Positions 46,969-55,479 of a DNA stretch of 64,000 bases are shown in pieces. How positions within the stretch are numbered: position 1 is the stretch's first letter; each line of letters starts with the position of its first letter. Made by a program: the position numbers and the translations under genes. The notes beneath the pieces were generated by a model. That model searched no databases, was not told where the DNA came from, and saw only the letters and a list, made by a program, of their open reading frames with translations. The stretch lies in the NCBI GenBank assembly GCA_036555705.1, contig DATBKT010000132.1, positions 1 to 64,000 of the forward strand, written 5' to 3'. Origin of the DNA: JARBAU01 sp029237525. Its GTDB lineage: Archaea > Thermoproteota > Nitrososphaeria > Nitrososphaerales > Nitrososphaeraceae.

Positions 46969-47409
46969 GTGACTAAACTAGAGAGTGCAAATACCAATAT
47001 GTTGATTCTCTCTTTTATCTCTCTGAGTTTGATATATACTGTTATGCTTTTTGGTGTTTATATTGCTGCCTCTCATCAGGGACTATCTTGTAACAGTTGG
47101 CCGTTATGTCCAAACGGTTTTGGATTTCCTCAAGAGAAATATTTCTTCGAACACTTCCATAGGACGCTTGCCATCATCACTTCAGCTGCTGTGGTTGTAA
47201 CTGCTGTTTACGCTGTAAAGAAAGTTAGATCTGCACGAAATCTATCAGCATTATCTGTCATAGTAATCATAGTCCAGATCATGCTAGGTATGTTGGTAGT
47301 CAACTCCAAGTTGGAGCCTTTGCTAGTTGCAGCTCATTTATCAGTTGGTGTACTTTTGTTTGCAACAATGCTGGTCACGTTTCTTTCAACCTATAAACCT
47401 ATGCGATAA
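46969..47409 (+). CDS. ctaA: Half-size CtaA/COX15-like heme A synthase
   Basis: A 146-residue protein with four membrane helices (about 12-34, 66-84, 93-112, 116-137). ASHQGLSCNSWPLCPNGFGF gives the conserved loop with a cysteine pair (Cys41, Cys47), EHFHR (61-65) the heme-binding E-x2-HR, and His123 in VAAHLSVG the second heme His. Bacterial CtaA is twice this length and internally duplicated; single-unit four-helix forms occur in archaea such as Aeropyrum. It would convert heme O to heme A for the terminal oxidase. The start is a GTG. Confidence 0.87.
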   Translation: MTKLESANTNMLILSFISLSLIYTVMLFGVYIAASHQGLSCNSWPLCPNGFGFPQEKYFFEHFHRTLAIITSAAVVVTAVYAVKKVRSARNLSALSVIVIIVQIMLGMLVVNSKLEPLLVAAHLSVGVLLFATMLVTFLSTYKPMR

Positions 47410-47557
47410 ACAAAAGCAAGATCAAAAGCAATAATGTATAAATGGTGCATTGTGATCCAATCACACAAGAATCGATATTTTTGTACCAAGCTAAATGCAC
47501 TTTATAAGGTTTTAATAATTTCAAGTAAATAATTTACAACACATTCGATATGATGTA

Positions 47558-49360
47558 CTAGCCTGTCACAGGCAGCCAAAAGCTAAAGGTAGCACCTCCG
47601 CCATTTTCATTATTAATCGCCCAAATTCTGCCTCCGTGGGCTTCAACAATATTTTTTGATATAAATAAACCCAATCCAGTACCGCCGTCCGAGCTAGATG
47701 CAAATTTCGTGAAAAGCTTTGGTAATATCGCAGGATCTATACCAGTTCCAGTGTCTTTTATGGCAACTACTACGCCATCATGATGTCCATCGGATCCGGC
47801 ATTGCCTAAACCTTCTTGTTTTTTAGCTGAAATGGTTATATTACCTTGCCTAGTAAACTTGATAGCATTGATCAGTAGGTTTAACGTTACCTGATTAATT
47901 CTATTCTTATCTGCTTCTATACTAATCTCCTCTTTGCCAAAGACCGATTCTATTTTTATATCGTTATCTTTACTTTTGTTTGCAATATAATTCTTGGAAT
48001 CTGCTATTGCATTCATTAAAAGCAAATTTAAATTGAATTTTTCCTTATTCAGTAACAAAGAATTACTTTCAATTCTCGTAACGTCTAGAATATCTTCCGA
48101 TAGCGTCTGAAGTCTTTTTGCATTTCTGATTATAACATCCAAGATTTTATTCCTTTGTACTTCGCCTTCAGTTTTTTTGTATCGAAGAACTTCAGACAAA
48201 CCAATGATTGGTTGAATAGGGGTCCTTAGTTCGTGTGCAGCTACATTAATAAATTCCTCCTGCATTTTATCTCGAATTTTCAGTTTCTCGTTGGCTAATG
48301 CAAGTTGATTATTTGAAATATCCAATTGATTAGTCCTTCTTTTCACTTCCCTGTTTAAGCTGCCTGTCCATTTGAATAGTAATATTATTAAAAATGCCAC
48401 AGCAGCAATAGTACCACCTAACAAAGTGAACATCTTGACATTTTCAATTGAAAGTAAATCGTTTACGTCAGAGTATATTTGTGTGGTTGGTGTTACCACT
48501 TGCACAAAGTATAACGGTTTGCCATTCACAATAATAGGTGAACCCGTGGTTATCCTCTCCCCTTTTCCGTAATTATAAACTGCAGCACCAGCACCCCCAG
48601 CTAGTAATATACGAGTTAGATTATTTAGAGTAGGATTGTGTTTGATAAACTGTTGAGTAAAGTTACCAAAGAAGTTTTGTCCTACCAACGTCTGACTAGC
48701 GCCGTTTGCAAGCATTGTACCGTTTGCGTCGTATGCAACCAAAAACTGTCTGTCGATATGCTCGACATTCCCATACCGGGCAAAGAAGGGGACCGTAGGT
48801 ATTGAGGTAGCAACAATCCCAAGGAATTCTCCATTATTCCTATTAATTATTGGATAGGATATGAAAATCGTGTACATGCCCTGTCTCTCAAAGCCATTTG
48901 AAAACACTGGCTTTAGAATATTTCTTGTATCCACGACCCAGTTTCTTTGCGAATAGTCTGCACCCAAAATAGCCCCCTCTGAACCAGCAGGAGAAAAGCT
49001 AAGTTTTACAACGTTATTTTTATCAAGAAGAAACAACTTATCTATAACTTTGCTAAACTGAGTATACTTTTCACCAACTAATTTCGAGGCATTATTGCTA
49101 TAAAAATCACCCTGTTGCAAGTACAACGAGTTTGCTAATCCGTCAAGCATTCCAACTACTAAATTAAGATCTGAACCCGTATGAAGAGAAATACCTTTGG
49201 TTGACGCAATCTGACGTTGATTTTGTTGCGAAAGCAAATTTGATTTAATCTCCTGTTCAGTAATATTTTGAATATAGAATAACAAACTTGTCGAAAATGC
49301 AACAATTAAAATTATAGAAATAATACCTATTTCCCTTATTCTTTTGGAAATCAAGTCCAT
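47558..49360 (-). CDS. Cache-domain sensor histidine kinase
   Basis: A 600-residue membrane kinase. A first membrane helix lies at about residues 11-31, an extracellular sensor at about 35-300 has the double-Cache pattern (VVKLSFSPAGSEGAILGADY ... RNWVVDTRN ... FLGIVATSI), and a second helix lies at about 310-331. The HisKA domain has phospho-acceptor His376 in NVAAHELRTPIQPI. The ATP-binding end has NLLINAIKFT, IKDTGTGIDP, TGLGLFISKNIVEAHGG and GGGATFSFWLP. No response regulator is adjacent. It is divergent from a solute-binding protein gene, so it may sense the same solute. Confidence 0.92.
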   Translation of the reverse strand: MDLISKRIREIGIISIILIVAFSTSLLFYIQNITEQEIKSNLLSQQNQRQIASTKGISLHTGSDLNLVVGMLDGLANSLYLQQGDFYSNNASKLVGEKYTQFSKVIDKLFLLDKNNVVKLSFSPAGSEGAILGADYSQRNWVVDTRNILKPVFSNGFERQGMYTIFISYPIINRNNGEFLGIVATSIPTVPFFARYGNVEHIDRQFLVAYDANGTMLANGASQTLVGQNFFGNFTQQFIKHNPTLNNLTRILLAGGAGAAVYNYGKGERITTGSPIIVNGKPLYFVQVVTPTTQIYSDVNDLLSIENVKMFTLLGGTIAAVAFLIILLFKWTGSLNREVKRRTNQLDISNNQLALANEKLKIRDKMQEEFINVAAHELRTPIQPIIGLSEVLRYKKTEGEVQRNKILDVIIRNAKRLQTLSEDILDVTRIESNSLLLNKEKFNLNLLLMNAIADSKNYIANKSKDNDIKIESVFGKEEISIEADKNRINQVTLNLLINAIKFTRQGNITISAKKQEGLGNAGSDGHHDGVVVAIKDTGTGIDPAILPKLFTKFASSSDGGTGLGLFISKNIVEAHGGRIWAINNENGGGATFSFWLPVTG

Positions 49361-49551
49361 ATCTACAAAGTCCTCATAATAATGTCTTGAATACCTTAAT
49401 ATTCCTATAAGGCTTTTTATTCTGCTTAAGAATATGTTAAACTAAATTAGCTAGTTTTACAGTTTAGAACCTTTTGTACAATCTTAATTTGATATTTGAT
49501 CAGAATTTCCATAGATGAGATGGTACAAAGTATTAAAAGGGACAAAGTTCC

Positions 49552-50898
49552 TTGATGGGATTGATTGTGTCTGGATCGTCAATTATTAGCGGTATTCTAG
49601 CAGCTGGAATTGTTCTGAGTATAATACTTGCTTCTACTAACCCGGCCACGTTATCTGCAGTATCTCCGCAGAAAAAGAATGTCATGATAACGGCAATTCT
49701 CGATAATTTGGGCGGTGTCATAAAATGGGATGATATATTACGACCTGCGGTAGAGGAGTTGAAATCAAGACATCCGGAACTAAATATTCAATTAAACTAT
49801 ACCACAACACCTTATAATGAGACTAGGACTAAGCTACTTAATTCCCTGGGTAATAAAAGTGCTGTTGATTTAATCTCGGTAGATCAGATTTGGCTTGGTG
49901 ATTTTGCTCAAAGAGGGTATTTGGCAGATATATCAAACTACGTAAAACTTTGGGGCAGATCTTCTGATTGGTATCAAACAAATTTTGATGGGGGAGTGTA
50001 CAAAGGCAAGATATATGGTTTATGGGCGTGGACAGACGTGAGAGGAATATGGTACTGGAAGGATTTATTGAGCAAGACAGGCATAGATCCAAATTCCTTA
50101 AAAACCTGGAATGGTTATATGGCAGCAGCGAGGAAAATCAACACTATTCTTGGATCTGAAGGCATTTCAGGTGCAGTTCTCACGGGATTAAATTACTCTC
50201 CAGATCTTTGGTATCCTTATCTCTGGATGCTGGGGGGCGATATCCTTGTTATGAAAAGTGGACACCCGATAAAGGGGAGTTATTGGTTTCCTGCTTACAA
50301 TAGTTCAGCAGGTGTTAAAGCACTAGAGTTTATCAAAGAACAGATTGATTCAGGTATTAAACCACTTAAGAGCAATCCAGATAAGCTGTTCATAAACAGA
50401 AAGCTTGCTGTACTACAAAGTGGATCTTGGGTTCCAGGTGTTTTTCCACGTCAATCCTGGTCAACTTTTGTTCAGAGAATAGGTTTTATCCCAGTGTTTC
50501 CGGTACCTTATGGACTAAACCGAACATCTACGATGATGGGCGGATGGGAATTCGCCATTCCCCAAACTTCAAAGAATAAGGAATTAGCATGGGAATTAAT
50601 TACATTAATGGTAGATCCCAGAATAATGAGTCCATGGCTAAAACAAACCGGGTTCCTTCCAACACAGATGAGTATTGGTTCCGGTCCCCAATTGAACCTT
50701 TTAAACGAATCAATTCCTTATTATGGTGATATGGCGTCAATGATACCTATCGGAAAAAGCAGACCTGTAGCACCTGAGTATCCGCAAATTGCAGAACAAG
50801 TTCGACATGCAATTGAAGAAGTTTATTATGGTATAAAACAACCCAAACAGGCCCTAAATGATGCCGCTAGAGAATCTGCTAAATCACTTGGCTGGTAA
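49552..50898 (+). CDS. ABC-type extracellular solute-binding protein, family 1
   Basis: A 448-residue protein. One N-terminal hydrophobic helix (about residues 8-30) anchors or exports it; no lipobox Cys. The mature part matches sugar/oligosaccharide-type binding proteins: VEELKSRHPELNIQLNY, VDLISVDQIWLGDFAQRGYL, YGLWAWTDVRGIWYWKDLL, LWYPYLWMLGGDIL and MMGGWEFAIPQTSKNKELAW. No permease or ATPase gene is near. Being an orphan next to a Cache kinase, it may serve in sensing as well as or instead of uptake. Confidence 0.9.
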   Translation: MMGLIVSGSSIISGILAAGIVLSIILASTNPATLSAVSPQKKNVMITAILDNLGGVIKWDDILRPAVEELKSRHPELNIQLNYTTTPYNETRTKLLNSLGNKSAVDLISVDQIWLGDFAQRGYLADISNYVKLWGRSSDWYQTNFDGGVYKGKIYGLWAWTDVRGIWYWKDLLSKTGIDPNSLKTWNGYMAAARKINTILGSEGISGAVLTGLNYSPDLWYPYLWMLGGDILVMKSGHPIKGSYWFPAYNSSAGVKALEFIKEQIDSGIKPLKSNPDKLFINRKLAVLQSGSWVPGVFPRQSWSTFVQRIGFIPVFPVPYGLNRTSTMMGGWEFAIPQTSKNKELAWELITLMVDPRIMSPWLKQTGFLPTQMSIGSGPQLNLLNESIPYYGDMASMIPIGKSRPVAPEYPQIAEQVRHAIEEVYYGIKQPKQALNDAARESAKSLGW

Positions 50899-51340
50899 CG
50901 TTGTAGATTATTCAGCGATCAAGAAAAAGAAGAAGACATAATTCATTCCTATATCAATTAGTTAGTTTTATTAGTAATATCAAATACTGAGAATATGACT
51001 ACGTGCTCACAATTGTCTTGATAGAAACCAGATTTGTATATATCTCGTATGGTATTAGAATCTAAGATAAAATCTCATGAATGTGTATTCACATATTATA
51101 ATACTTACTGACTCCATTCGAGAGTAGATAATTATCTCGTAGGCCCTACTAAAATTGCCTTCTGCTCTGGGTCTTTTCAATTGTTTGTATGATGAGAATA
51201 CTGATGTTTGATGCTTTTGTAGCTACTAATAGCCGATTTAATATAAATACTCCTTAGACACCAGTCTAACGCCTGCAGCATTAAGGATTTGATAGCGAGA
51301 CAAGCTATAAAAGGCCGCTATTACATACGATTTTGCACTC
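50899..51340 (+). other. Intergenic, no gene seen
   Basis: About 440 AT-rich bases between two plus-strand genes; nothing recognised. Confidence 0.45.
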
Positions 51341-51865
51341 ATGAGTAATAAGAACCCTGAAAAGAAGAAACGAGATGACAGCTTTGTTTCTGTCAATCGA
51401 CGCAAAAGAAATAGATATCTAAAGATCGTTGGGATTCCTATTGGTGTCGCCGTAATTATTTTGGGAGTGATTGTTGCTATTCAAGCTCAAGAACATGGGT
51501 TGGGCGCTAAAATCGTATATCATATACATCCTCATCTCAATATGACTGTTGATGGCAAATCGGTCGTTGTCCCTCAAGGCATCGGAATTAATTCCACCCT
51601 ATATAAGGATCATTCCCTCGACAAATATAGTACCCCAGAAATCGCTCCGGTACATACCCACGATCGTACAGGAACTATTCATGTAGAATCTACTGTAAAC
51701 AGACCCTATAATTTTGGCCAATTATTAAGTATATGGGGATTAAATTTGAATAACAAGTCAGTTAACGTTACTGTGGATGGAAAGGTAATCTCACCACCGG
51801 ATAGTTTTAGAAATCATGTCTTTAAAGATAGAGAAAATATAACTATGGCTATCGGAAAGGCTTGA
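51341..51865 (+). CDS. Membrane-anchored histidine-rich protein, possible metal site
   Basis: A 174-residue protein. A strongly basic cytoplasmic N-terminus (RRKRNRYLK) is followed by one membrane helix at about 29-47 and an outer domain with two His clusters: YHIHPHLNMTVDG (about 59-71) and PVHTHDRTGTIHVES (about 103-117). These repeated H-x-H patterns suggest one bound transition metal. Later FGQLLSIWGLNL and VTVDGK are beta-strand like. I do not recognise a named family, but the arrangement seems conserved by design. Confidence 0.72.
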   Translation: MSNKNPEKKKRDDSFVSVNRRKRNRYLKIVGIPIGVAVIILGVIVAIQAQEHGLGAKIVYHIHPHLNMTVDGKSVVVPQGIGINSTLYKDHSLDKYSTPEIAPVHTHDRTGTIHVESTVNRPYNFGQLLSIWGLNLNNKSVNVTVDGKVISPPDSFRNHVFKDRENITMAIGKA

Positions 51866-52010
51866 GGTTTCGAGATCTGAACCGCAGTCGAAATAAACTC
51901 TGCATAGAGGTATTTATGGATCCCACAGCAGACTCCATGAAATCAAAGATATGTAAAAGGCTAGAATGGAATTCAGTAATACCTATAATATAGATAAATT
52001 ATACTGACAT

Positions 52011-52766
52011 ATGGAAGATGTAGATGCCATCGATGGAATGAGTACTGAGATGAACGAATACCCCATAAACAAATACATTGAAAGTACAAATAATATTTCT
52101 GGTGCTAGTGCTTCTAATGAGACGCTAAACGATCTGTTTGCCAACATAGTAGGTCACAGTGACGTAAAGAAACTATTCAAATTGTCGATATCTTCGGACA
52201 TGCCTGTTCATATTTTGTTGGTAGGCCCGCCAGCATCAGCAAAAACCCTTTTTATGCTTGAATGTATGAAGCTTGAACGTTCGCACTTTATCGTCGGGAG
52301 TCAGAGTACAAAATCTGGAATGATTGATTACTTGTTCGAGGCACGTCCCCGGTACCTGGTCGTAGATGAAATAGAGCATATGCCCATGAGAGATCAAACA
52401 GCATTGCTGAGTTTGATGGAAACTGGGATCATATCTGAAATGAAATATCAAAAGACTCGCAAAACTCAGCTTAAAACCTGGGTTTACGCTACAAGTAATG
52501 GGACTGAACGGATGTTAACTCCGCTGCTCTCTAGATTTGTGGTTCTTCGGTTTAAACGATATAAGTTTGACGAATTCCAGAAGGTTGCTACTCACCTGCT
52601 TGTAAATTCTGGCGTCGCAGATGAAATCGCATCTACAATCGCAAATGCTGTATGGTATAAAATGAAATCAAAGGACATTAGAGATTGCATGAAGATAGGT
52701 CGCCTTGTGAAGACTAATGAGGATGTTAACTGGGTTATCGACGCTCTACGAAAATATAGCCACTAA
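52011..52766 (+). CDS. AAA+ ATPase (RuvB/MoxR-like)
   Basis: A 251-residue AAA+ protein. Walker A is LLVGPPASAKTLF, Walker B is YLVVDEIEHM, sensor 1 is VYATSNG, and the arginine finger lies in LLSRFVVLRF; a short lid domain follows (VNSGVADEIASTIANAVWYK). It resembles RuvB-type or clamp-loader-like motors, but is smaller than bacterial RuvB (about 340) and lacks its DNA-binding winged helix. It is a lone gene; its substrate is unknown. Confidence 0.85.
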   Translation: MEDVDAIDGMSTEMNEYPINKYIESTNNISGASASNETLNDLFANIVGHSDVKKLFKLSISSDMPVHILLVGPPASAKTLFMLECMKLERSHFIVGSQSTKSGMIDYLFEARPRYLVVDEIEHMPMRDQTALLSLMETGIISEMKYQKTRKTQLKTWVYATSNGTERMLTPLLSRFVVLRFKRYKFDEFQKVATHLLVNSGVADEIASTIANAVWYKMKSKDIRDCMKIGRLVKTNEDVNWVIDALRKYSH

Positions 52767-52923
52767 TTTTTTAAATATTCACTTTTTGTGCTGAAGAAAC
52801 CACCGTAGTTAAAATCTAATCATGAATCGATTAGTTGAAGTGAAAACAATATTGATCAAGCAATGATATATTTGGTATTTAAAAATCACAGTCAAAATAA
52901 TAGTGAATACAGTCTATGAGTGT

Positions 52924-53073
52924 CTAGCTTACACCAGCTGGTTCGTGGCTGTGTTCGCTATGATCTAGCTGTTTGTGTGCGTTTAAGTCTTCTGCATTAT
53001 TGAAGACCCTTCCACATAGACTGCATCGTTCTTGCTTGGACTGCTTGTTAGGGGAGGAGGCCGCATAACCCAT
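52924..53073 (-). CDS. Single C2H2 zinc-finger microprotein (49 aa)
   Basis: A 49-residue frame from an ATG. RCSLCGRVFNNAEDLNAHKQ followed by LDH is a textbook C2H2 finger: C-x2-C-x12-H-x4-H with the conserved Phe and Leu. A basic, Ser/Gln-rich N-terminus precedes it and a His/Glu-rich tail follows. An AT-rich TATA-like stretch lies about 20-30 bases upstream. Probably a nucleic-acid or protein-binding regulator. Confidence 0.75.
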   Translation of the reverse strand: MGYAASSPNKQSKQERCSLCGRVFNNAEDLNAHKQLDHSEHSHEPAGVS

Positions 53074-53128
53074 ATTATTTAATCGATAAACTTATAATTA
53101 AAGTTGATACTACTACTTGCCGTCGACC

Positions 53129-53174
53129 ACCTTAAAACCATTGAAGAGTAAACCTTAAAACCATTGAAGAGTAA
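53129..53174 (+). repeat. Perfect 23-bp tandem duplication
   Basis: Two identical copies, 53129-53151 and 53152-53174, each starting accttaaaacc. They lie upstream of the zinc-finger microprotein. Probably a recent slippage duplication. Confidence 0.85.
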
Positions 53175-53558
53175 ATGCGATTCCCAAAGATTTGTACTAC
53201 TAGAATGCCAATTTTTCTATAGGAATACTTATGATCAATGATTATCTTCTGCTTTCAGATCTTTTCTGGTATATTATTTCAATTTGTTAAAAGAAGAATC
53301 AATTCTGTTCTTATTGCATATTATAAAACATAATTGCACATCGGTTTGAACCCAAGGACCAATACTAGTCATAATTACGACGAAATAACGCTTGGCGTCA
53401 AGATCCTACCTAACCTATCAATATTTAGCAGTCCGACAATAAAATTTCTCTCGAATTCTGAATGTATGGATTATGTGACGCGAATCTGATCATTCTTATA
53501 AACCCTATTAATTTTAGAGATAATTAAAATTTTTATTCCCAAGAGTCTACATGAGTAC
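53175..53558 (+). other. Intergenic, no gene seen
   Basis: About 380 AT-rich bases. A TATA-like run (aatttttat, about 53527-53535) precedes the CBS gene. Confidence 0.45.
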
Positions 53559-53975
53559 ATGTCAAAAATTATTCAAGATATAATGACTAAAAAAATTGTA
53601 ACGATAACACAAGAAAAAACTGGTTTGGATGCGGCAAAGTTGATGGATGAGAATGGTATTAGTTCATTGATTATAGAAAACGATAAGAAGCATATGGGGA
53701 TTATAACAGAACGAGATATTGTCAGCAAGATCTGCTGCAAGGATTTACAGCCCTCAAAGGTCAAAGTTGCTGACATCATGTCCGATATTCGAGTCTATGC
53801 GAATCCAGGTACTCCGATCGAAGTCGCAGTACAAAGAATGATCAATCATAAGCTCCGACGATTGCCAGTGATCGAAGAAGGCAAAATTGTAGGGATAGTT
53901 ACAGTTACGGATTTGGCCAAGGAGCTAAGAAAGACGATATTAGAAGAGGGATTGCTATCAGAATTATCAGAATAA
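53559..53975 (+). CDS. CBS-domain pair protein
   Basis: A 138-residue protein made of two CBS motifs: KIIQDIMTKKIVTITQEKTG through GIITERDIVSKICCK, and KVADIMSDIRVYANPGTPIE through GIVTVTDLAKELRK. Such pairs bind AMP, ATP or SAM and act as energy or metabolite sensors. No partner domain is fused and no operon partner is adjacent. The guaB product at 61399-62832 also carries a CBS pair, but there is no other link. Confidence 0.92.
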   Translation: MSKIIQDIMTKKIVTITQEKTGLDAAKLMDENGISSLIIENDKKHMGIITERDIVSKICCKDLQPSKVKVADIMSDIRVYANPGTPIEVAVQRMINHKLRRLPVIEEGKIVGIVTVTDLAKELRKTILEEGLLSELSE

Positions 53976-54121
53976 GAAACACTGGCGCGTATGCGTAACG
54001 CCTCCTAGATATACACTATCATTCAATTAATAAATCACAATCAATCATCGTCATTCATGCGAAATGGGTTTTAACGATAGTTTGGAGCATGTGTCTGCCT
54101 TGAACTTTAGTATGAGTTTAT

Positions 54122-54250
54122 TAGCGGGGGGTTGATTTGAACTTGCGGCCGCTTGCCACTGGCAATTACGGTAACCGCTCTGCGGGTTATGAGCCCGCCG
54201 GGATAACCTAGCCTCGATTTATGGTATGGAACTGGCTTCCCCACCCCGCT
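54122..54250 (-). tRNA. Initiator tRNA-Met (CAT) with two introns outside the anticodon loop
   Basis: Exons at 54232-54250, 54173-54207 and 54122-54142 join to a 75-nt tRNA. It has a perfect 7-bp acceptor stem (AGCGGGG/CCCCGCT), a 4-bp D stem GGGA/TCCC, an anticodon stem GCGGG/CCCGC around CTCATAA, and a T stem GGTTG/CAACC around TTCAAAT. The A1-T72 pair and the three G-C pairs next to the anticodon loop are marks of the archaeal initiator. The introns are 24 nt in the D-loop (54208-54231) and 30 nt inside the T stem (54143-54172); without their removal neither arm folds. The D-loop intron borders can slide by two bases. CCA is not encoded. Confidence 0.85.
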
Positions 54251-54271
54251 GAAACCAAATCGCTGAGGCGA

Positions 54272-54279
54272 TTATATAT
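54272..54279 (-). promoter_or_regulatory. TATA box of the initiator tRNA gene
   Basis: Minus-strand atatataa lies about 22-29 bases upstream of the tRNA 5' end at 54250, the usual archaeal spacing. Confidence 0.6.
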
Positions 54280-54445
54280 CTATTTTCCTCCTAATACCGG
54301 AGGAAATAGTACGTCTAGACACCGAATACATTAAAATGGAACGAGTATAAGTAAAAATTCTTCATACTAATTGGACTATTTGCAGATTATTTAGATTCAG
54401 TAGTGGAGTTATATTAAAAGTCACGCTTTCAATTTACAATCTAAC

Positions 54446-55264
54446 TTAGATGACTCTTGCTATGTCCTCATAAGCTAGAGCCCATCCCGTTGGACCTATC
54501 CCGGCCACTTTGATAACTCCCTTAACAGCGATATTAGACCACGAACCATCCGTCTTCTGAACCAATATTGGGTGATCCATATGCCGCAACATAGAGGCAT
54601 CATTTTCACTATCTCCTATCCCAAAAAATATAACATCCTCATTGTACTTTTTCTTGAATAACTTGATTAACAATTCAACAGCTTTCCCCTTATCATTACC
54701 CATTGTCACATCAAAAAACCTCCCGCCATGAATTATATTCAAATCCATATCTCTGGCTATATTAGTCAGTTTAACTAGGTCCCTTTCATCTATTTGTAGT
54801 ATTGTTTCGCCGTATTCTCTACGTGACATCTCTTTTGCATGATTAGTGCTTAGATTAGTCAAGCTGGCTAGTTCTTCCATTGAAGTATCTGCAACGCCTT
54901 TAAAATTCAAATTAAATTTCGTTCTAATATCATTAAGTAATTCTCTAATTTGCGTAGCTGGTTTTCCTAGTTCTATAACATACTCATCATTATGCTCCAC
55001 AAAGCGGTGATTTCCAAGTATTAGTGGATTATCAAAGTAGCCTTTTTCAAAAACTATCGCACCACCGTTTTCGATAATGAATGGATCATTCAATCCAAGC
55101 TCTTTTCTGATCCGAACTTGTTCCGCTAAAGTTTTTGCAGAGCATAAAATTACGGGGACGTTATCCTTCATGAGAGAGCTGATAATTCTAGGAGTATTTC
55201 CGTACCCACCAGATTCATCTAATATTGTCCCGTCTATGTCTGTGAAAATAACCTTCTGAGTCAT
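54446..55264 (-). CDS. HAD phosphatase, mannosyl-3-phosphoglycerate phosphatase-like
   Basis: A 272-residue HAD type IIB phosphatase. FTDIDGTILD (D-x-D-G-T) is motif I, PVILCSAKT motif II, and FFGIGDSENDASMLRHMDHP motif IV. The end DGSWSNIAVKGVIKVAGIGP followed by TGW is characteristic of mannosyl-3-phosphoglycerate phosphatases, which make the solute mannosylglycerate. The matching synthase is not in the window, so substrate is likely but not certain. Confidence 0.85.
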   Translation of the reverse strand: MTQKVIFTDIDGTILDESGGYGNTPRIISSLMKDNVPVILCSAKTLAEQVRIRKELGLNDPFIIENGGAIVFEKGYFDNPLILGNHRFVEHNDEYVIELGKPATQIRELLNDIRTKFNLNFKGVADTSMEELASLTNLSTNHAKEMSRREYGETILQIDERDLVKLTNIARDMDLNIIHGGRFFDVTMGNDKGKAVELLIKLFKKKYNEDVIFFGIGDSENDASMLRHMDHPILVQKTDGSWSNIAVKGVIKVAGIGPTGWALAYEDIARVI

Positions 55265-55322
55265 AATTGCAGTTTATCTTATATACTTTGGTTAGTTAAG
55301 TTATCTACCAAGTAAATGGGAT

Positions 55323-55444
55323 TGCGGGAGGTGGGATTCGAACCCACGAACCCCTAAGGGATGAGGTATCCCAGTCAAACTAAACCTCTGAGCTTCGTGC
55401 ATAAGAATTGTCTCACGCCGTTGACCGGGCTTGGCGACCCCCGC
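55323..55444 (-). tRNA. tRNA-Leu (TAG) with two introns
   Basis: A class II tRNA. Acceptor GCGGGGG/CTCCCGC with discriminator A, D-arm GCCAAGCCCGGTCAACGGC, a long variable arm TCCCTTAGGGGTTC and T-arm GTGGGTTCGAATCCCAC are all clear. The anticodon arm folds only if 37 nt are removed: about 26 nt inside the 5' side of the anticodon stem (near 55390-55415, borders able to slide by up to three bases) and about 11 nt after the anticodon TAG near position 37/38. This gives TGAGG/CCTCA around a TTTAG-containing loop and a mature length of 85. A single intron leaves no T at position 33. Confidence 0.78.
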
Positions 55445-55470
55445 ACTAAGCTCGTACTATTTCACACATT

Positions 55471-55479
55471 ATTTATATT
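55471..55479 (-). promoter_or_regulatory. TATA box of the tRNA-Leu gene
   Basis: Minus-strand aatataaat lies about 27-35 bases upstream of the tRNA 5' end at 55444. Confidence 0.6.
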
